5,761 nucleotides of DNA. Origin: an uncultured Saprospiraceae bacterium. GTDB lineage: Bacteria > Bacteroidota > Bacteroidia > Chitinophagales > Saprospiraceae. The translations under genes were made by a program, and so were the position numbers. Positions 1-5,760 of the stretch are shown here, in pieces. The notes under the pieces are model-generated. The model was not told where the DNA came from, searched no databases, and was given only the letters and a program-made list of their open reading frames with translations. Where the stretch lies: positions 1-5,761 of the forward strand of contig CAKZUM010000437.1 in the NCBI GenBank assembly GCA_937921525.1, given 5' to 3'. The stretch's first letter is position 1, and each line of letters begins with the position of its first letter.

Positions 1-17
1 ACATATCTGAAAATATC

Positions 18-96
18 TTTTTCCGCTAGTTTCCTCCAAAAAATAAGTCCGTAGCTAGGCTATGCACTGATTTTTTGAAGAAAACTAGCAAAAAAA
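18..96 (-). repeat. Long stem-loop downstream of pyrG
   Basis: Bases 18-44 pair with 70-96 over 27 consecutive positions. Twenty-three pairs are Watson-Crick. The other four (23/91, 24/90, 33/81, 36/78) are C/A on the plus strand and so become G-U wobbles only in RNA read from the minus strand, which is the direction of pyrG transcription. The 25-nt loop can fold further: 46-48 with 66-68, and TAGC 52-55 with GCTA 59-62. The structure begins 83 bases past the pyrG stop. No run of U follows it, so it does not look like a plain intrinsic terminator. It could stabilise the 3' end of the pyrG message, be a small structured RNA, or be one copy of a dispersed palindromic repeat. The structure is seen directly; its role is inferred. 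Confidence 0.6.
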
Positions 97-178
97 TCTA
101 TAATTCATATACGTATTCCTTATTTAGGAACAACCCTAATATTAGACTTAATTCTTACTTTCACTTATTATGCTAGCC

Positions 179-1777
179 TTACTTCAAACAAGCATTCACA
201 AATCCAACAAACAGCGGATGCGGATTTTCCACCGTACTTTTCAATTCAGGATGATACTGCACTCCTACAAACCAAGGATGTCCTTTTAATTCCACTACTT
301 CAACCAGGTTTGTTTCTGGATTAACACCTACTGGTATTAATCCTCCTTTTTCAATCATATCAATATATTGATTATTAAATTCATACCGATGTCTATGTCT
401 TTCCCGAATAGTTGTCGTTCCATAAGCTTTAGCAGACTTCGACTCTTTCCGTAAATTACAAGTGTAAGCACCTAAACGCATTGTACCTCCTTTTTGTACC
501 CCTACTTGATCTGGCATTAAGTCAATTAGTGCATGTGCTGGATTTTCTTCTACTTCTGTTGAGGCAGCTCCTTCTAATTGAAGTACATTCCTTGAAAATT
601 CTACTACCGCACACTGCATTCCTAAACAAATACCAAAGAAGGGAATATTGTTTTCTCTAACATATTTAATCGCCTTTATTTTACCTTCTACCCCCCGTTC
701 TCCAAACCCCGGAGCTACCAGAATTCCATCCAAATGCTTTAATCGTTTTACTACCGTTTCATAGTCCCCTTCTAATTGTTCGGAGTGTATCGGTTCTACA
801 TGTACTTCACATTCGTTCATTGCGCCTGCATGAATGAAGGCTTCGTATATTGACTTATAGGCATCTTGCAGTTCGTTGTACTTTCCTACTAGACCTATAT
901 GCACCTCGTGAACTGGATTTTTAAGTTTTCCTAAAAAGCCTTTCCATGCTACTAAATCTGGTTCTTTTTTATCTTTCAGACGCAGCTTCGTAATTACCTG
1001 AGTATCTAATTTTTCTTTGGACATCAATAGCGGCACATCATAAATAGTATCTGCATCTATTGCTTCAATAACCGCTGACTTTTCTACATTACAGAACAAT
1101 GCTAGTTTCCTACGTATATCGTCTGTTATAGGATGTTCCGTACGACAAACTAAAATATCTGGTTGAATTCCTGCATTCAGTAATTCTTTGACGGAATGCT
1201 GAGTGGGCTTAGTCTTTAACTCTTTAGCAGCTTTCAGATACGGAATCAAAGTCAGATGAATCACCAAACAGTTATCACTACCCAAATCCCAACGCAACTG
1301 TCGCAATGCTTCTAAATATGGTAGCGATTCTATATCTCCGACCGTTCCTCCTAATTCTGTAATAACAATATCGAATTGATCGTCTAGACCTAGTAATTGT
1401 ACCCTTCGCTTAATTTCATCTGTTATATGTGGAATTACTTGTACCGTTTTACCTAAAAATTCTCCAGCCCGCTCTCGATCCAATACGGTCTGGTAAATTC
1501 TACCTGTCGTCACATTATTAGCTTGGGAAGTCGGCGTATTCAAAAATCTTTCATAATGACCTAAATCCAAGTCTGTTTCGGCTCCATCATCCGTCACAAA
1601 ACATTCCCCATGCTCATAAGGGTTAAGTGTTCCAGGATCTACGTTAAGGTAAGGATCGAACTTTTGAATGGTCACTTTGAAGCCTCTGGCTTGTAGTAAT
1701 TTGGCGAGTGAAGCGGCAATAATGCCTTTTCCTAATGAAGAAGTAACCCCTCCCGTAACAAAGATGTATTTAGTCAT
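179..1777 (-). CDS. pyrG: CTP synthase (glutamine-hydrolysing)
   Basis: This cytoplasmic enzyme makes CTP from UTP, ATP and glutamine, the last step of de novo pyrimidine nucleotide synthesis. The protein has 532 residues, slightly shorter than the 545 of E. coli. The N-terminal synthetase domain (about 1-270) carries the P-loop TGGVTSSLGKG (8-18), DLDLGHYERF with Asp71 (metal/ATP), ELGGTVGDIES with Glu141, and KPTQHSVKEL (190-199). The C-terminal class I glutamine amidotransferase domain (about 290-532) has GFGERG (357-362), the nucleophile Cys384 in FGICLGMQ, and His509/Glu511 in YHPE. All catalytic residues are present. The reading frame stays open 39 codons further upstream, but the family begins at MTKYIFVTGG, so the start at 1777 is chosen. 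No Shine-Dalgarno sequence precedes it. The gene is divergent from ltaE and appears to stand alone. Nothing unusual was seen in the protein. Confidence 0.98.
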   Translation of the reverse strand: MTKYIFVTGGVTSSLGKGIIAASLAKLLQARGFKVTIQKFDPYLNVDPGTLNPYEHGECFVTDDGAETDLDLGHYERFLNTPTSQANNVTTGRIYQTVLDRERAGEFLGKTVQVIPHITDEIKRRVQLLGLDDQFDIVITELGGTVGDIESLPYLEALRQLRWDLGSDNCLVIHLTLIPYLKAAKELKTKPTQHSVKELLNAGIQPDILVCRTEHPITDDIRRKLALFCNVEKSAVIEAIDADTIYDVPLLMSKEKLDTQVITKLRLKDKKEPDLVAWKGFLGKLKNPVHEVHIGLVGKYNELQDAYKSIYEAFIHAGAMNECEVHVEPIHSEQLEGDYETVVKRLKHLDGILVAPGFGERGVEGKIKAIKYVRENNIPFFGICLGMQCAVVEFSRNVLQLEGAASTEVEENPAHALIDLMPDQVGVQKGGTMRLGAYTCNLRKESKSAKAYGTTTIRERHRHRYEFNNQYIDMIEKGGLIPVGVNPETNLVEVVELKGHPWFVGVQYHPELKSTVENPHPLFVGFVNACLK

Positions 1778-1822
1778 AAATTCTGTTCGTCTTGATAGTC
1801 GTGATAATATCGTTACGGGGCG

Positions 1823-1856
1823 TAAAGGTAATAAATGATTTGGCATTCTACTCAAA
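1823..1856 (-). promoter_or_regulatory. Possible Bacteroidota-type promoter of pyrG
   Basis: Read on the minus strand, TTTG (1853-1856) is followed after 22 bases by TACCTTTA (1823-1830), which matches seven of eight positions of the Bacteroidota -7 box TAnnTTTG. The spacing is slightly longer than the usual 19-21. Transcription would start near 1816, giving a leader of about 40 bases before the pyrG start. Match to consensus only. Confidence 0.35.
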
Positions 1857-1880
1857 AAAATAAAGCTATTTAGAGAATAG

Positions 1881-1910
1881 TTTGAAAGGAGCAATTTTTT
1901 CCTATATTCG
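1881..1910 (+). promoter_or_regulatory. Possible Bacteroidota-type promoter of ltaE
   Basis: TTTG (1881-1884) is followed after 18 bases by TATATTCG (1903-1910), seven of eight positions of the TAnnTTTG box. The expected transcription start, near 1917, coincides with the left edge of the palindromic leader at 1916-2006, so that leader would be almost the entire 5' untranslated region of ltaE. Match to consensus only; the AT-rich background allows chance hits. Confidence 0.4.
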
Positions 1911-1915
1911 TTTTT

Positions 1916-2006
1916 GAAAGAAGTCAGGGGTCAGATCGCTGCGCTGTCAGATTGCATACGGCTTTCAGACGTATGATGTTGACTTCTTTCCCAACACCTG
2001 ACTTCT
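1916..2006 (+). repeat. Palindromic ltaE leader with two competing pairings
   Basis: One left arm has two perfect partners. GAAAGAAGTCA (1916-1926) is the reverse complement of 1980-1990 (11 bp). The overlapping AGAAGTCAGG (1919-1928) is the reverse complement of 1997-2006 (10 bp). The partners share the direct repeat GACTTCT (1981-1987, 2000-2006), so only one can pair at a time. Inside lies a third hairpin, CATACG (1955-1960) with CGTATG (1970-1975) around a 9-nt loop. TCAGA occurs three times (1931, 1947, 1965). The structure ends 12 bases before the ltaE start codon. It may be a small palindromic or MITE-like repeat, or a leader that switches between two folds. Pairings are seen directly; function is not known. 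Confidence 0.6.
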
Positions 2007-2018
2007 AAAAAGAATTCT

Positions 2019-3035
2019 ATGCTAATAAATTTATCCAGCGATACCGTTACTAAACCTACCCCAGCCATGCTACAAGCCATGCTACAAGCGGAGGTAGGAG
2101 ATGATGTATTTCAAGCAGACCCAACCGTCAATGCCTTAGAGGCAAAAGGGGCTGCTCTATTTGGTAAAGAAGCTGCATTATTTTGTCCCTCTGGTACGAT
2201 GACTAATCAAATTGCCATTAAAGTGCATACCCAAGCGTTAGATGAAGTCATCTGCCATGAATACTCTCATATTTATCAATATGAAACAGGGGGGTATGCT
2301 TTTAATTCTGGTGTGGCCTTACAGCTTTTACCGGGGAAAGAAGGAAAGATTACAGCAGACCAAGTGGAAGCAGCTATTAGACCTGTTTATGACTGGTTGC
2401 CTATTAGTAAACTAGTTTCTTTAGAAAATACGGCTAACAAAGCTGGGGGGAGTTACTATACCCTTGAGGAAATAAAACCTATCTCTGATTTGTGTAGAAA
2501 AAAAGGCTTGAAGATTCACCTAGATGGCGCAAGGCTATATAATGCCTTAGCAGAGACAGGAGAAAGTACGCAGGCTGTTGGTGAATTATTTGATAGTGTT
2601 TCTCTTTGCTTATCTAAAGGTTTAGGTGCGCCTGTTGGTTCTTTGTTAATTGGTGATAAGGAATTCATCCGTCAAGCTAGACGATTTAGAAAGGTGATGG
2701 GTGGTGGAATGCGACAAGCAGGATTTTTAGCAGCAGCAGGTATTTATGCTTTGGATCACCATGTAGATCGCCTAAAAGAAGACCATGCGCATGCTCGACA
2801 GATTGGAGAAACTTTAAAGGAATTACCTATGGTGGAAAATATTCGACCTATTCGTACCAACCTAATTTTCTTTGATGTTAAAGCACCTTATACAGCGGCC
2901 TCTTTTTTAGACGTGTTGGCGAAGCAGGGTATTCAATCTGTTCCTATGGGCCCTCAGACTGTTCGTTTTGTGACGCATTTAGATGTGACGGCTGAGATGG
3001 TGGCGAAAGTGCAGCAAGCTTTGAGGGAAATGTAG
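2019..3035 (+). CDS. ltaE: Low-specificity L-threonine aldolase
   Basis: This is a PLP-dependent fold-type I enzyme of 338 residues, the usual length for the family. It cleaves L-threonine or L-allo-threonine to glycine and acetaldehyde in the cytoplasm, feeding glycine and one-carbon metabolism. Visible motifs: SSDTVTKPTPAM (6-17) at the N-terminus; AEVGDDVFQADPTVNALE (24-41), typical of the family; PSGTMTNQIA (57-66), phosphate-binding; His84, which should stack on the PLP ring; HLDGAR with Asp169 and Arg172; and the Schiff-base lysine Lys200 in SLCLSKGLGAPVGS. RTNLIFFDV (279-287) and VRFVTHLDV (315-323) are typical C-terminal segments. The start is fixed by the conserved N-terminus. No Shine-Dalgarno sequence is present. 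Threonine versus allo-threonine preference cannot be read from the sequence. A small membrane protein gene follows 22 bases downstream. Confidence 0.95.
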   Translation: MLINLSSDTVTKPTPAMLQAMLQAEVGDDVFQADPTVNALEAKGAALFGKEAALFCPSGTMTNQIAIKVHTQALDEVICHEYSHIYQYETGGYAFNSGVALQLLPGKEGKITADQVEAAIRPVYDWLPISKLVSLENTANKAGGSYYTLEEIKPISDLCRKKGLKIHLDGARLYNALAETGESTQAVGELFDSVSLCLSKGLGAPVGSLLIGDKEFIRQARRFRKVMGGGMRQAGFLAAAGIYALDHHVDRLKEDHAHARQIGETLKELPMVENIRPIRTNLIFFDVKAPYTAASFLDVLAKQGIQSVPMGPQTVRFVTHLDVTAEMVAKVQQALREM

Positions 3036-3057
3036 CAACAAATTAAAATTATTTCTA

Positions 3058-3258
3058 ATGAGTAACAAACTAGCAGGGGCGATTTTTATTATATTTGGAA
3101 TGAGTCTATTGGGCAGCTCTGTAGAGGATTTGCTTTCCAATTCTGAAGGTATGAATAAGGAAAGTATTAAACCTATTTTAGGAATAATACTAGGAATATC
3201 AAGTAGTATTTATGGGTATATGAGAATGAAGATTGAAGATACTACTTCATCTGAATAA
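3058..3258 (+). CDS. Small two-helix membrane protein, unknown
   Basis: A 66-residue open frame begins 22 bases after the ltaE stop on the same strand, so the two are probably cotranscribed. The product has two hydrophobic stretches: about 5-20 (LAGAIFIIFGMSLLGS) and about 39-54 (PILGIILGISSSIYGY). A polar loop (VEDLLSNSEGMNKESIK) and a polar acidic C-terminus surround them. This suggests a helical hairpin in the inner membrane. I do not recognise the family. No ribosome-binding sequence is seen, as expected for this phylum. That the frame is a real gene is supported by its position, its continuous membrane-protein pattern and the absence of any competing frame; conservation was not tested. 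Confidence 0.6.
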   Translation: MSNKLAGAIFIIFGMSLLGSSVEDLLSNSEGMNKESIKPILGIILGISSSIYGYMRMKIEDTTSSE

Positions 3259-3269
3259 TACCTAAAGAA

Positions 3270-3294
3270 GAAATTTAAGTTCAAGATAAATTTC
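3270..3294. repeat. AT-rich hairpin after the small membrane gene
   Basis: GAAATTTA (3270-3277) is the perfect reverse complement of TAAATTTC (3287-3294), with a 9-nt loop. It lies 12 bases after the stop at 3258. The stem is weak and no T-run follows, so a terminator role for the ltaE transcript is possible but poorly supported. Confidence 0.35.
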
Positions 3295-3438
3295 CCATGC
3301 GAACCGCCTTAATTTGTCCAGCAACGGAAAGTTGCGGGACAAAAAGGCTAACATTGTCTTCCAAACGAGAAATGTAAAAACTTATGTATATACCATAGCC
3401 AAGGAACGCAGGCAGGCTTGACTCTTGAACTTGAACTT
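3277..3438. repeat. 9-bp inverted repeat flanking the convergent intergenic region
   Basis: AAGTTCAAG (3277-3285) is matched in inverse orientation by CTTGAACTT, present twice in overlapping form at 3424-3432 and 3430-3438. The ends enclose about 160 bp, nearly all the space between the two convergent genes, with the strong hairpin at 3306-3348 inside. This could be a small palindromic mobile element or chance. Nothing inside codes for protein. Confidence 0.3.
3306..3348. repeat. Strong hairpin between convergent genes
   Basis: GCCTT (3306-3310) pairs with AAGGC (3344-3348), TTTGTCC (3313-3319) with GGACAAA (3337-3343), and GCAAC (3321-3325) with GTTGC (3331-3335). That gives 17 Watson-Crick pairs, interrupted by a two-base AA bulge and one A/G mismatch, around a GGAAA loop. 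Sitting between genes that converge, it may act as a two-way transcription barrier or 3'-end stabiliser. No T-run follows on either strand, so it is not a classic intrinsic terminator. Confidence 0.6.
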
Positions 3439-3439
3439 T

Positions 3440-5377
3440 TCACAGCACAATACTACGCTGAAACTGCCGCACCAAATCTTGCAAATCATTCGTAAAAGTT
3501 CCCCAAGGATTAGATAAAATAAATTGGACTTGCTTCTTGACTAATGGATCTTGATACAAGACTAGCAGGTGCTGTGTGGTTTGCCCATCTTTATTGATAC
3601 AAAACATCTGCTCCGTCCAAACGCCATCCTTAACCACCTCTTTTTTCTGCAAACCTTTGAATTGAATTGTTTGCCCTTGTGTATGTTGTTCCACTAATTT
3701 TTCAAAATTAATTATTCCCAAATCCATTGCTTGGACTTTTACAGAAGTATTTTCATAAGCTGGACTTGTAGCTGTAAATTCATTACTCGTCCATTCGCCA
3801 TTCCAATTTTTAGGTAATAAAAAAGAAGCAGTCGCTTGTTGATTCTCTATTTCTTGGTACAAAGATGCTTTAGTCGGTTCCTTCTTTTTAAATTCAGACC
3901 CATAAATGAAGATGCCTGTGACTGCTCCATTCGGGTTTAATTTAAATTGTATTTCTCTCGGATGTTCTATTCCTCTTAGTACGGCTCTAGATTTACTGGA
4001 AAATTGTAGTTTATAATGTCCTTTTTGGACATCGTCTTTGAATCCTTTTAAAGATAAAGAATCATTCTCTCCCTCAAATACTTCTATGCTATAGTCTTTA
4101 TATACAGGGTGGGCATCTCCGGTGGAAACATAAGTACCGATATACTTTTCTTGTTCTACTCTAGGTATAGCATAATAATCATCAAAAGGATCGTCTATTC
4201 TTGGTCGTGCAAAATCAGTAGTAGGCTCACCTGCTAATAAATGTAGAATGTTATTTCCTACATTTTCAATACTAGGATATACAAATCTATTAAAGCGACC
4301 TGGGTCGGCATTGAATAAGACCGTCATCGCTGTATTGTTTCCTAAGTTAATACCTGTAATGGAAGACATCGTTCCTGTATTCCCAGGATGGATAATTAGA
4401 GGTCGATCATCAATCATCATTTTTAACCAGCCCAAAGTATATTCAATATTAATTCCATTACCTCCCAGCATCGTTCCTAATCCGTTAAAGGAGATTTGAG
4501 GCGTCCACATTTTCGCAATACTTTCTGGGGATAGAATTTGCTGTCCTTTATATTGCCCTCCGTTCAACAAGGCAATTAAATAATGACCAATATCTGCTGC
4601 GGTAGATCGCATCTCCGAACCAGCTGGTAAATAATTACTATTGAACAAATCTTTTTTTGCAGGAAGGCAACTTGTTAAACCTATTTCATGTCCGTAGTTT
4701 AAATCTAATTGTGCCAGCTTTTTAGGATCGGTCGTCGTCCGAGTCATTTGTAGAGGGCCGAAAATATTTTCATCCATATAGGCTGCATAGGACTTACCAG
4801 ACACTTTACTAATAATCAATCCTGCCACACAAAAGCTTTCCCTTGACGCTTCATAGGAAAGACCGGGTGTTTGATTGATGTAATAACTATTCATTGATCT
4901 CACAAACTCTTCTAAGGCTTTATCATCATTCAAACTAGGAATGGATTCAAATTGTGGTGGGATACCTGATGTTTGATTAATCAACATCCGTATCGTAATC
5001 TGATCACTAAACTCTTTATTGGCCGTCTGAAACCACGGCAAATGTTTCGTCACTTTATCCTCTAAACTTAATTGCCCTTTCTCTGCTAATTGCAAAATGG
5101 CCAACGCCGTCATGGACATCGTTAACTCTCCTATAGCAAGACTACTCTGAGGGGTCATTGCTTTGGCTTGTCCCATTCGTTCGACGCCATATCCTTTTTG
5201 AAAAATGACTTGGTCTTCTTTTACAATGACTACGGATAGGCCTGGTACTGGAACGGAATCCATGTAGTTTTGTAGGTAGGTGTCTATTTTTTTTAGCGTT
5301 GCACTGTTTTGTGCTTGGGTGGGGGGAAGGAGTAGAAAACTTAAAAGTAGGGAAGCTGTTATTTTTAATACATTCAT
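3440..5377 (-). CDS. Secreted class C beta-lactamase-fold protein, probably inactive
   Basis: The protein has 645 residues from the chosen start. Residues 1-22 form a signal peptide (MNVLKITASLLLSFLLLPPT, cleavage probably after TQA), so it is exported. Residues about 27-385 follow the beta-lactamase/serine hydrolase fold: VPVPGLSVVIVKEDQVIF (42-59), ALAILQLAEKGQLSLEDKV (91-109), MLINQTSGIP (131-140), GLIISKVSGKSY (186-197), ENIFGPLQM (203-211), GGQYKGQQILSP (273-284). The catalytic SxxK is replaced by ELTM (84-87), and YxN aligns with ASR (177-179). HPG (330-332) keeps the third motif, HxG. About 405-500 contains KYIGTY and resembles the DUF3471-type beta domain often attached to this family. 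About 515-645 is a further beta-rich domain I do not recognise. Loss of the nucleophile and both bases points to a pseudoenzyme, perhaps a binding protein. The frame is open upstream with ATGs at 5464 and 5506; 5377 is chosen because the signal peptide begins there. Confidence 0.88.
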   Translation of the reverse strand: MNVLKITASLLLSFLLLPPTQAQNSATLKKIDTYLQNYMDSVPVPGLSVVIVKEDQVIFQKGYGVERMGQAKAMTPQSSLAIGELTMSMTALAILQLAEKGQLSLEDKVTKHLPWFQTANKEFSDQITIRMLINQTSGIPPQFESIPSLNDDKALEEFVRSMNSYYINQTPGLSYEASRESFCVAGLIISKVSGKSYAAYMDENIFGPLQMTRTTTDPKKLAQLDLNYGHEIGLTSCLPAKKDLFNSNYLPAGSEMRSTAADIGHYLIALLNGGQYKGQQILSPESIAKMWTPQISFNGLGTMLGGNGINIEYTLGWLKMMIDDRPLIIHPGNTGTMSSITGINLGNNTAMTVLFNADPGRFNRFVYPSIENVGNNILHLLAGEPTTDFARPRIDDPFDDYYAIPRVEQEKYIGTYVSTGDAHPVYKDYSIEVFEGENDSLSLKGFKDDVQKGHYKLQFSSKSRAVLRGIEHPREIQFKLNPNGAVTGIFIYGSEFKKKEPTKASLYQEIENQQATASFLLPKNWNGEWTSNEFTATSPAYENTSVKVQAMDLGIINFEKLVEQHTQGQTIQFKGLQKKEVVKDGVWTEQMFCINKDGQTTQHLLVLYQDPLVKKQVQFILSNPWGTFTNDLQDLVRQFQRSIVL

Positions 5378-5445
5378 CCGATCATTTGTAATGGTCGGAT
5401 GAAACGTCCAGCTTGATCCGACCACTACAAGTAATCGGATCAATG
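5371..5445 (-). repeat. 75-nt double palindrome over the hydrolase start codon
   Basis: There are two 31-nt hairpins in opposite orientation, nine bases apart. In 5373-5403, TTCATCCGA pairs with TCGGATGAA. In 5413-5443, TTGATCCGA pairs with TCGGATCAA. Each stem is a perfect 9 bp with a 13-nt loop, and the loops match at 10 of 13 positions when one is inverted. The stems differ at one position, C in one and G in the other, and each has the matching partner, so pairing is kept. The whole unit (5371-5445) can also fold as a single 33-position stem. The chosen start codon (5375-5377) lies in the outer arm. The layout recalls paired REP/BIME units, although no such family is recognised by name. 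It may control translation or be an inserted repeat. Confidence 0.7.
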
Positions 5446-5593
5446 GGTTTGAAATGACCTCCATTTTATTATATAGTCTATTCAGTTGAAATTTTATTTT
5501 TTTCATCTTCCTATAATTTATTTCTCTGTCGTACACTTTTAGATTCTTTGGCAAATGCTAAAAAAAAAATATAGGATCGTCGAGGTTTGTAAC
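5446..5593 (-). other. Upstream leader of the hydrolase gene with in-frame ATGs
   Basis: This is part of the 384 bases right of the hydrolase start that hold no confident gene. On the minus strand it contains two ATGs in the hydrolase frame, at 5506 (beginning MKKIKFQLNRLYNK) and 5464 (MEVISNPLIRLLVVV). No stop lies between them and the signal peptide start. Starting at 5506 would give 688 residues and bury the signal peptide 43 residues in. A TATATTTT box (5566-5573) preceded by no clear TTTG is the only promoter-like element seen. The stretch is probably the 5' leader, but translation from 5506 cannot be excluded. Confidence 0.35.
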
Positions 5594-5760
5594 CATAGCC
5601 GTCAGATTAAGAGACGGACTCTTAGTAGCAGACACTTAGAAAGTGGCTGATACTTGGGATCTACGAAAAGGTGTCAGCCATTTTTAAAATGTCTGCCACC
5701 AAGAATTCGTCGTTAATGACCTGATTATCAAGCGCCTTTTCTGATAGCCTGACGGGTATG
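5594..5760. repeat. Palindromic MITE-like element at the right end
   Basis: The outer ends CATAGCCGTCAG (5594-5605) and CTGACGGGTATG (5749-5760) are inverted copies with one mismatch in 12. Inside, 5613-5653 pairs with 5671-5711 across a 17-nt loop. The best blocks are GCAGACA (5628-5634) with TGTCTGC (5690-5696), and TGGCTGATAC (5644-5653) with GTGTCAGCCA (5671-5680, one G/T). Wobble-type mismatches are split between the two strands, which fits a decaying DNA palindrome better than a conserved RNA. No open frame of note is present. The window ends one base later, so the true boundary is unknown. Confidence 0.5.

Noticed and set aside
18..96. Intrinsic terminator of pyrG
   Set aside because: The stem is long but AT-rich and is not followed by a run of T on the minus strand, so it is listed only as a stem-loop.
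1778..1894. Possible 39-residue N-terminal extension of CTP synthase
   Set aside because: The CTP synthase family begins at MTKYIFVTGG. The extension shows no conservation pattern and overlaps the probable pyrG promoter.
2064..2089. Perfect 12-bp tandem repeat (GCCATGCTACAA twice) giving MLQAMLQA in threonine aldolase
   Set aside because: The segment has the same length as in other family members (PTPxMxxAMxxAEVGDDV), so it is not an insertion. The repeat arises from similar residues in normal sequence.
4248..4499. Plus-strand open frame of 83 codons
   Set aside because: It lies wholly antisense within the hydrolase-fold gene, has no family resemblance, and the opposite strand encodes a well-supported protein there.
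5566..5573. TATATTTT as a promoter of the hydrolase gene
   Set aside because: No TTTG-like element lies at the right distance upstream, and it overlaps a poly-A/T tract where such matches are expected by chance.
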